Source: Bradyrhizobium sp. 132
Lineage (GTDB): Bacteria > Pseudomonadota > Alphaproteobacteria > Rhizobiales > Xanthobacteraceae
DNA: 64,000 nucleotides
Direction of reading: 5' to 3'
Assembly (NCBI RefSeq): GCF_023074185.1
Contig: NZ_JADPKY010000030.1
Location: 1-64,000 of the forward strand
Position numbers and translations under genes: made by a program. The notes beneath the pieces were generated by a model. It saw only the letters and a program-made list of their open reading frames with translations. It made no database searches and was not told where the DNA came from. Shown here piece after piece: positions 18,022 to 24,466 of this stretch. Position 1 is the first letter of the stretch; every line of letters begins with the position of its first letter.

Positions 18022-18734
18022 GCTGTCTGTCCTTCAGCCAGGGATATGTCAGCCAACACCCGCATAACGACCCAGAGCGCCCAATCAAATAGACCCAGCG
18101 TATATCCAAGTGAATTCGCGTGGTCCCTGAGCACAGTTTCATAGGACGTGTAGGATTTGTAATTGCTGATTGATGTTCGCGATTCATGGCGGAGCCCCGT
18201 TAGGCTCATGTAGGATAGGATGTGACGATCGAGAATCGCCATCTCGTCACTAACGCCGAGATTGCGGAGAAACATGCTGGCCTGCTTTGGCCCAAGCCCA
18301 GGCGCATGCTGCACAAGCCACCGGCGGGTGTCCTCAACGTCAGAATAGTGGGTCAATGCTTCAGTGAGAGAACCAAAGCAGCCCGCTATGTTGGATTTGG
18401 CTGCAGCTAATTGAGCAGACTTAGCAGCCGGAAAACGGTATCGGCGTAACTTTCCATCGATGGAGAAGGCTCCGTGTAAGATCGCGCTTAGATCATGTTC
18501 AATGTCTGATCGGGGCCTTGAGTCAGAACACGATAAAACGCCACTTTCGTCGATCTTGTCGGCAGCTGCCTGCGCGAGACTGAACGGCACCTGACTGCTC
18601 AATACGCAGCACGAGAACTCGTACCAGACAGTTGCTTCGGTTGGCGCCTGTCGTTGAACACCTGCGCTTTGCTGAATGTCAGGATAGATAACCGCAACCG
18701 CGTATTGGATGCGTTCGGCCAGCTGGATATTCAT
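18018..18734 (-). CDS. OGG-like HhH-GPD DNA glycosylase/AP lyase
   Basis: This 238-residue protein ends with a helix-hairpin-helix GPD module. GLGPKQASMFLRNLG (near residues 142-156) is the hairpin, and its Lys lies exactly 19 residues before the Asp of AILDRHI. Human OGG1 has the same spacing between its Schiff-base Lys249 and Asp268. Both catalytic residues of a bifunctional glycosylase/lyase are therefore present. The N-terminal ~130 residues are not recognised. The ATG at 18734 shares one base with the stop of the TIR-TGT gene (TGATG), so they are coupled. Sitting between a DpdA-like transglycosylase and QueC, it may excise or recognise a modified guanine such as a 7-deazaguanine or an oxidised base. 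The substrate is an inference. Confidence 0.8.
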   Translation of the reverse strand: MNIQLAERIQYAVAVIYPDIQQSAGVQRQAPTEATVWYEFSCCVLSSQVPFSLAQAAADKIDESGVLSCSDSRPRSDIEHDLSAILHGAFSIDGKLRRYRFPAAKSAQLAAAKSNIAGCFGSLTEALTHYSDVEDTRRWLVQHAPGLGPKQASMFLRNLGVSDEMAILDRHILSYMSLTGLRHESRTSISNYKSYTSYETVLRDHANSLGYTLGLFDWALWVVMRVLADISLAEGQTA

Positions 18735-20164
18735 CAAAGCACTCCCGGAAGGGCTTCTCGGGTCAGCTCCATTGCCTCCTCCGAGAGTAACTTGGTCAAC
18801 ATCTCTACCAACCGTTTGTCATCGAGCATTGCAGCCCTCAGTTTGTTGAGCCAAGATGCGTAGATATCAAGGTTGTGGAACACGGCTCGCCCCGAATAAC
18901 GGACGTTATCATCGAGTATAGCCGCGCGAGTCACCGGCGATACCGCATACTGATCCTGCCATTTGTAAAGGTCGTAATGCTGGAAGTGATGCAGGGTATG
19001 AGTCTTGCCATCAAGCACATACCGGCACCACTCCAAGCCGTCGAAGCTATCGGCGCCGGCCGCGCAAAGCAAAGCAATGCTGACCGGATTTCCGGTGCCT
19101 AGAATGTGAATTGGTTGGTAGAAATAGAGCTCGCGCAAAGCGTTGCGAATGCTTCGCATCGTTTTCACGCGTTCAATGATGCCCGGGCCGAGCTCCCGTT
19201 CGGGGATCGCCACTAGTGGCGGACGAAACTCCTTGGCAACGCGCTTTACAAGCTCCGGCGCAATTGCCACGTCGTACTCTCCTCCTGATTGTGGCAAGTG
19301 CACGATCGGAAGAATGGTGCTGTGGCTCCGTCGCATATCCCGCTCAACCGTCTGAATGATGTCTTTCAGGGCCGGCATTAACCGCTTGGGAGGATCGAGG
19401 TTATCGTAGCAAAAGGCCATGTCGTGCGGCGTCTCGCTGAGCGTTCTGTGATACTTTGAAAGTGTCCATTCTTTGTCGCTACGCCTTGCCATCTCATAAT
19501 TGCCGGAGTCGAGTAAGATCTTCACACCCTTACGGCGCAACTCCCGAAGAACAGGGAGCAAGCCTCTGGTGCGTCGTGTCTTGTCCATGTCGTAAGCCGA
19601 CACGAGAATTGACCGCGCACCGAATAAATTCAGCGCGTCGAGCGCGGCTCCGGGTAACAGCCTCGTCTCATGGGAGGAAACGGAAAAAAAGAACGCAGGC
19701 AAGCCGGTTGCATTTGCAAAGCCAAGTCCAGCTGGTCGCTCTGTCGCCCCACGGCGGGCTTGAAGAGTTCGATCGATACGATCAAGGTGTTCTCGCACCT
19801 CAGGTGTGAGATCGTCGCCATTCCAGCCGATTGCGTCGGTGGCCTGAAGACTGCCGTGACCCAAGGGAGCCGGCACTTCGTGAATTCGGATTGGAATGAT
19901 CGGAACGTTATGCTGAGTTGCGATCTGAAGTTCGTCATGCAGGACCGCGCTGTCCTCCGCGGCCACCGACCAGATCGGCACAATGCATCCAGCTGTTGGA
20001 ATCTCGCTCTTGATCGCCCGACGATAGTCACCGTTGTCGATCCGGTGATCCCACCAAACCTTCCAGCGCGCTCGAAGTGAAGCATCAAGCCGTGAGGCCT
20101 GTTTCCGAGCATCTTTTCTCGCATACAGAATACAGATATCGGACACTCGATAGTTCTCAATCAA
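18734..20164 (-). CDS. TIR domain fused to DpdA-like tRNA-guanine-transglycosylase fold
   Basis: Residues ~8-100 are a TIR domain (SDICILYARKD, then a W-V/I-W-x-x-H-R-I loop, with the putative catalytic Glu in LHDELQ). Residues ~150-470 match a transglycosylase TIM barrel. The marks are LLDSGNYE near 218 (compare TDSGGFQ in TGT), ILPIVHLP, VAIPERELG, and HILGTGNP...SFDGLEWCRY near 358-380. The last contains an Asp (~375) aligned with the TGT nucleophile. VFHNLDIYASWL near 440 mimics the TGT C-terminal HNL helix, but the zinc-binding Cys cluster of tRNA enzymes is missing. DpdA-type TGTs insert preQ0 into DNA. The start is uncertain: TTG at 20164 or GTG near 20149, since an in-frame stop lies upstream and there is no ATG. 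It heads the tight TIR-TGT/OGG/QueC/TIR operon. Confidence 0.8.
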   Translation of the reverse strand: MIENYRVSDICILYARKDARKQASRLDASLRARWKVWWDHRIDNGDYRRAIKSEIPTAGCIVPIWSVAAEDSAVLHDELQIATQHNVPIIPIRIHEVPAPLGHGSLQATDAIGWNGDDLTPEVREHLDRIDRTLQARRGATERPAGLGFANATGLPAFFFSVSSHETRLLPGAALDALNLFGARSILVSAYDMDKTRRTRGLLPVLRELRRKGVKILLDSGNYEMARRSDKEWTLSKYHRTLSETPHDMAFCYDNLDPPKRLMPALKDIIQTVERDMRRSHSTILPIVHLPQSGGEYDVAIAPELVKRVAKEFRPPLVAIPERELGPGIIERVKTMRSIRNALRELYFYQPIHILGTGNPVSIALLCAAGADSFDGLEWCRYVLDGKTHTLHHFQHYDLYKWQDQYAVSPVTRAAILDDNVRYSGRAVFHNLDIYASWLNKLRAAMLDDKRLVEMLTKLLSEEAMELTREALPGVL

Positions 20165-20226
20165 CCGCGAGGTGCACAGGATTGTGCGATTCTATGCCTA
20201 TTGAGCAAGGCTGATCATATCGCGAT

Positions 20227-21342
20227 TCACGCCTGTCCCCAGCCAGCCCAATACAGAGCGGTTGTAAAGTCGTCAGTGTATTGGACCGACGCTCTTTGTT
20301 CCGCCGGCAAAGCGCTCCGCTGCTGAAAAACTACCACGAATAGCCCAGCCGAAACGGCAGCCGCAACGATGGACGCAGCAGTTCCAGATAAGCCGTCAGC
20401 AAGAAGCAACAGACTACCAGTTTTGGGTAACGTGTCGGGAGTTGCCATACGCACGCTGACCCCGAGGTCCATCAACCGCGAAACTGCCTCTTCGCGTAGC
20501 CAGCGGTCAGCTAGAGTTGTGGTATCCCCGACAACCACCACTCCCAGATTCGACTGACCTACTGGTTTTAGATCGGATCCGTCGACCTGCCGCACCGGCA
20601 AGACGCGGGACGCGGCATAAGCTGCGACCGACTGCGAAGCAAGCGTTGCTGCCTCGGCGGGCGCGGCCGCCCGCACCGCCCAGTGGTACGCAAAGACAGC
20701 GCTAAAAACATCACCGGTGCCGATTTTGAAGATCGACGAAGAGCGATAGGCGGATACCCATCGCGGAGTCTCGTTCGGTGCGAAAACCCAGGCACCTTTA
20801 ACGCCGCATTTTGCGACCACGGCATCCGCGCTATCGGACTTCAAAATATGATTTGCTGCAACATGGATATCTTCTGACTTCCCAAACTGACGCAACTCAA
20901 GTTCATTCAGCACTATGGCCAGCTGTTCGGCCTTCGAGCCGTTGGCGGCGAACCGCGCCGCAAGCGCATTTTGAGGATCGTAGACCGCTCGCTTTGCGGT
21001 CACGATGGCGTCACCTTCAACCATTCCGAACCGCAGGACTAGCTCGCCATCCACGAGTAGCGGTTCCTCTTGCGAGATGATGCGCGGTATGATTGCTGGT
21101 TGCGAGAGTGGATGCAGATAAGAGAACACCACTTCGGTGGCGCTATCATGCGCGGTGACGCTCACGCGTTGAACCTCGATAGGGTAAAGATCCTGACGAA
21201 GAACTCCCGGACGGTAGGTTACTAACCGCACGCTGGGCGCAAACCCCGCAAGGACGACGGCCCCCCGTCCGCCCGAACCCAGAACGGAATTCCAACTCGG
21301 ACTCTCGCACAGCTCGCGATAGCATCCCCCCACGACGATCAT
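20227..21342 (-). CDS. PfkB sugar/nucleoside kinase fused to degenerate deoxyribosyltransferase-like domain
   Basis: The 371-residue protein has an N-terminal ribokinase-fold part (residues ~1-260) with GSGGRGA near 24-30 and FKIGTGDVFSAVF near 230. The GxGD motif with its catalytic Asp is intact, so kinase activity is plausible. The C-terminal ~105 residues (LGVVVVGDTTTLADRWLREEA ... DDFTTALYWAGW) align by pattern to nucleoside 2-deoxyribosyltransferases. However, the FEVGYA motif holding their catalytic Glu reads ASIVAA here, so this half is probably a binding domain only. It precedes the TIR-TGT gene by 62 bases on the same strand and may be the first gene of that operon. It would phosphorylate a nucleoside or ribose product; this is inference. 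Confidence 0.75.
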   Translation of the reverse strand: MIVVGGCYRELCESPSWNSVLGSGGRGAVVLAGFAPSVRLVTYRPGVLRQDLYPIEVQRVSVTAHDSATEVVFSYLHPLSQPAIIPRIISQEEPLLVDGELVLRFGMVEGDAIVTAKRAVYDPQNALAARFAANGSKAEQLAIVLNELELRQFGKSEDIHVAANHILKSDSADAVVAKCGVKGAWVFAPNETPRWVSAYRSSSIFKIGTGDVFSAVFAYHWAVRAAAPAEAATLASQSVAAYAASRVLPVRQVDGSDLKPVGQSNLGVVVVGDTTTLADRWLREEAVSRLMDLGVSVRMATPDTLPKTGSLLLLADGLSGTAASIVAAAVSAGLFVVVFQQRSALPAEQRASVQYTDDFTTALYWAGWGQA

Positions 21343-21668
21343 TCAAGATATTCTTTCTTCAGAACACATGCGCGCATGTCTCAGACTCACCCGGTAGCGT
21401 TCGCGTCCGTTCTCTGTTCACTTTCGCAGCAAAAGGTCTGTTCCAGGCGAGTTTCCCGGTGACGAATTTTGTTTCGTTTCAGCGCCCACAAAGATTGCTC
21501 AAGCGCGTCAAGTTTTTTGAACTTCGATCACGGTCGCCGCAATGTCCCCAAACCATCTGACATGCTCGCCTCCCTATCCGATACTACTCGCGCGCGGTAA
21601 ACCGCTTGAAAAGCCGTTTAATTTCCTCTTCTCAAACGCGTCACCATCAACGTCAGCTGAACTTCGGT
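21343..21668. other. Intergenic region upstream of the PfkB/TIR-TGT operon
   Basis: This 326-base stretch follows the stop of the minus-strand TIR-like gene (21669) and precedes the PfkB fusion on the same strand. It is the likely promoter region of the five-gene minus-strand unit. No hairpin followed by a T-run, operator-like repeat or small gene stands out. Confidence 0.35.
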
Positions 21669-24098
21669 TCACCGAGGCCTTTCCGCTCGCAATTCGTTGA
21701 TAATTTCTTGCACTCGCCGAGGCAGATTGCCCGGCAACGACTGCCCTCGTTCGGTGTCATTTTCGAGAATCGCGTACAGCAGGCGCCGCCGCAACAGTGG
21801 ATTCTCCGTGAACTGGCAGAGCATTGCTACGATCTGCCTCACGATATCGATTTGCTGCCGGGCACCACTCGCGGTGCGCCAGGTAAGCGGATCGAGGCCG
21901 TGCTCCAGCAGCGCTTCCCAGCATGCTAAAGTCGTCCGGCACTCAGCTTCCACCAGCACGCGATCCACGCTTAGTGAGGCAAACTCTTCTGTACTAAGCG
22001 CCACGGTCGCTCTCGCCAGTTCCGTTGGTTCCAGACGCAGCCACGCCGCCCGTTCTACCAATTCCCGGGATACTTCACTTCCGAGCAACAAATAAGAGGG
22101 ATAAGCCGTTGATCGCCGGATGCGCGGGACCACAAGTGCGTTGGCCTTCACTGTTTGCCCGGTCTTTCGGTCGTCCGGCACTTCCACTTTCACCACACCC
22201 GTTTCAGGCGTTACGGTAATCACTGTGCAGCCCGCGGCAAGATGCGACTTTAGCACCGAGGTATACAAGATGCAGATATCAGGAAGGTCCGCCTGCGTCA
22301 CAATGATTAGTGTTTTAACGCTGCTTGGTACAAACCGTGTCCATCCGTTGCCGTCTTCCGCGAGACAGAGCGAATCGGCCCACGTTGCGCAAGCCGAATC
22401 GACCTGAGGGATAGGGATGCCGGCATTCAGCCAAGTGAGCAGTTCGGCGCGCCGTGCCATCCACGCAAGAGCCAGCACGCGCTGCGTCGCGTAAATCCAC
22501 ACCGCGCATCCACCCGTAAGCTTATCGGCAGCGGCATCATTTGCCGCGCGAGCCAACTGCTGCTGTGACGGCACACGGCCATAGTCGCCAAATGCGCCCA
22601 GCGTATGCAATGTCTCTTTGATAACCGGACGAGCGCCGGCGCCAGTTACCCAACCTACGCCGTCCGTAAACGAGATCGGCATGGACCCGCCAATCAGATC
22701 CATACCGTCGCTTTCCACCAACCCGACGAGCGGCAGTTCGGATATCAGCTCCGCCACTATGGGAAGATCGGCCGCGTGTGTCGTCACAAGACCCGACGAG
22801 GGTATCGCCTCGGTTCCCCATACGTTCAGAGCCCCGATCAGCTGGTCGGTGATATGCATCCACTTATTAGCGCTACTGCAAATATCTAGTGATCGCGACC
22901 ACGAAGGCGTCAGTTCAGCGATCGAGTTTCGGATACCGCCCGCCACTTCGAGAAAGCACCATGCGCGACCGAGATAGTGTTGGTCGTCCGCAATCACCAC
23001 CGTTGTTGCGCTCGCCTGTATGCGATTTAGCAGCCGCAAGTCGTTACGAAAGGTCCGCTCTTCCTCGTCTGCTCGCGGCGCCTGATACATTGAGGCGTAG
23101 TCGTACCACAGCAAAACCTGGCTGCGCATCCGATCGAGAAGCTGTCCCACACCTAGCGATTCTTCCACCGCTTCTGCGGCCGGTAGGAAAGCCGCTTCGT
23201 CAGCAGCCGTCCTAGCTACGTCGATCACAGCCTCCGCCCAAGCAGAAAGCAGAATGCGCTCCGCCACGAGCCGCGAGGATGAATCGAAAAACCGTCGCAT
23301 GATCTCAGGCAGGCCAGAGTGTGTTGCCCTGCCATCCTCCATGCCTTCAATCGCAACGCACAGAGCGAGAAGGAGACCTGTTTTGAGTGCCTTGATTTGG
23401 TTTGCCGCCGGATCCGGGTGCTCGGGGGTCTCCCAGCGATGCGAAATGAACAACAGCAATCGGCCTTCACTCGCTATTTCGACTAGGCCTACTGGAATAT
23501 CCTGCCTCCGGTGCATCTCTTGCCAACCGTTAATCGTCTGCCAACTGAGCCATGTGCCGATTCCGCCGTGCCATGGTTCGTGAATCGCCTTCGCGCGCTT
23601 GCTTTCGCGAATTCCCATGCCGGTTACCACGACGTGTTTCTCTGCGCGGAAAATGATGGTAGCGGTCATGCCATAATGGCCAAGAATGCCGTCGCTTTCC
23701 TTGTGAGGAAGGTTCGCAAACGGATGAACGTGGGGATCCTGTCCGCCGCCCCATTCATTCTCGCAAGCGAGCGCGATCGTGCTACTTGCCCAGGGCGCCA
23801 CGCGATTGTAATCATTACTTCGCCGTGTCGCCATAATCGCTAGCTCCCGCTCATCAAGCGAGGCGGGCGCAATATGGCGGGCGCGCATCGCTGCGTCGGA
23901 TGCCGACCAAAAGTCCGGATCCTTCTGCACAGCCATTAAAGTACTGAGCGATTCGGCCGCGTACGGTGTCAGATCGCTCCCTGCCGAAGGAAGCCAGTGC
24001 GCCGGAATACACCGGAATTCCTTATACCCCTCTGCGCGGGTCACATCGTCCACCACGGGCTTCGCGTACTCGCCGCTTAGTTGTCGTTTGAGGGGCAT
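21669..24098 (-). CDS. Large TIR-like (ISHRW/WYDYASM) protein
   Basis: This is an 809-residue protein. The middle part carries LLLFISHRWETPEHPDP near residue 215, VLLWYDYASMYQAPR near 330 and YLGRAWCFLEVAGG near 390. That trio (SHRW strand-loop, W-x-D-x-x-S-M, and RAWCxxE) defines a TIR-like group seen in large eukaryotic and bacterial proteins, with the last Glu as candidate active site. The flanking ~200 N-terminal and ~400 C-terminal residues have no motif I know and could form recognition modules. The start ATG at 24098 follows a GAGAGG/GAGGT Shine-Dalgarno. It is on the same strand as the PfkB/TIR-TGT unit but 326 bases apart, and divergent from the TIR-propeller gene at 24467. A stand-alone defence protein is plausible. 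Confidence 0.7.
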   Translation of the reverse strand: MPLKRQLSGEYAKPVVDDVTRAEGYKEFRCIPAHWLPSAGSDLTPYAAESLSTLMAVQKDPDFWSASDAAMRARHIAPASLDERELAIMATRRSNDYNRVAPWASSTIALACENEWGGGQDPHVHPFANLPHKESDGILGHYGMTATIIFRAEKHVVVTGMGIRESKRAKAIHEPWHGGIGTWLSWQTINGWQEMHRRQDIPVGLVEIASEGRLLLFISHRWETPEHPDPAANQIKALKTGLLLALCVAIEGMEDGRATHSGLPEIMRRFFDSSSRLVAERILLSAWAEAVIDVARTAADEAAFLPAAEAVEESLGVGQLLDRMRSQVLLWYDYASMYQAPRADEEERTFRNDLRLLNRIQASATTVVIADDQHYLGRAWCFLEVAGGIRNSIAELTPSWSRSLDICSSANKWMHITDQLIGALNVWGTEAIPSSGLVTTHAADLPIVAELISELPLVGLVESDGMDLIGGSMPISFTDGVGWVTGAGARPVIKETLHTLGAFGDYGRVPSQQQLARAANDAAADKLTGGCAVWIYATQRVLALAWMARRAELLTWLNAGIPIPQVDSACATWADSLCLAEDGNGWTRFVPSSVKTLIIVTQADLPDICILYTSVLKSHLAAGCTVITVTPETGVVKVEVPDDRKTGQTVKANALVVPRIRRSTAYPSYLLLGSEVSRELVERAAWLRLEPTELARATVALSTEEFASLSVDRVLVEAECRTTLACWEALLEHGLDPLTWRTASGARQQIDIVRQIVAMLCQFTENPLLRRRLLYAILENDTERGQSLPGNLPRRVQEIINELRAERPR

Positions 24099-24466
24099 CT
24101 GAAATTACCTCTCGATCACGCTCTTGGATGTCTTAGACGGGCTGCGTGCTCGCTGCTCAATACAACCGGGCAAGTTCCTGCGAGATTATGGATGTCATTC
24201 GGTCCTCTAGTAAAGAGGTCACGGCATTTGCGATTGCCTTCGGGGGTCAGCTTTGACTACGCCGATAACGGGCTCCGCGCAGCCGAACTACCTTCAATAG
24301 CGGACTCGAATCGGACGGAAAGTAACGACTCTGGCGAGGCGAAGTCATATCGGTTCAGGAATCAGTCCGTGATTGCCGGGCCGGATTTACGGCCGGACTG
24401 GCCCTCATTGTGGTTTCCGAAGGGTGAGGCTAATCAGAAGATCGCCTACCCCAGCGGAATCGCTAG
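24099..24466. other. Divergent promoter region between two TIR-type genes
   Basis: The 368 bases separate the minus-strand ISHRW-type gene from the plus-strand TIR-propeller gene and should hold both promoters. No gene, repeat array or recognisable operator is visible. A reading frame crossing it on the plus strand has no family resemblance. Confidence 0.35.
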
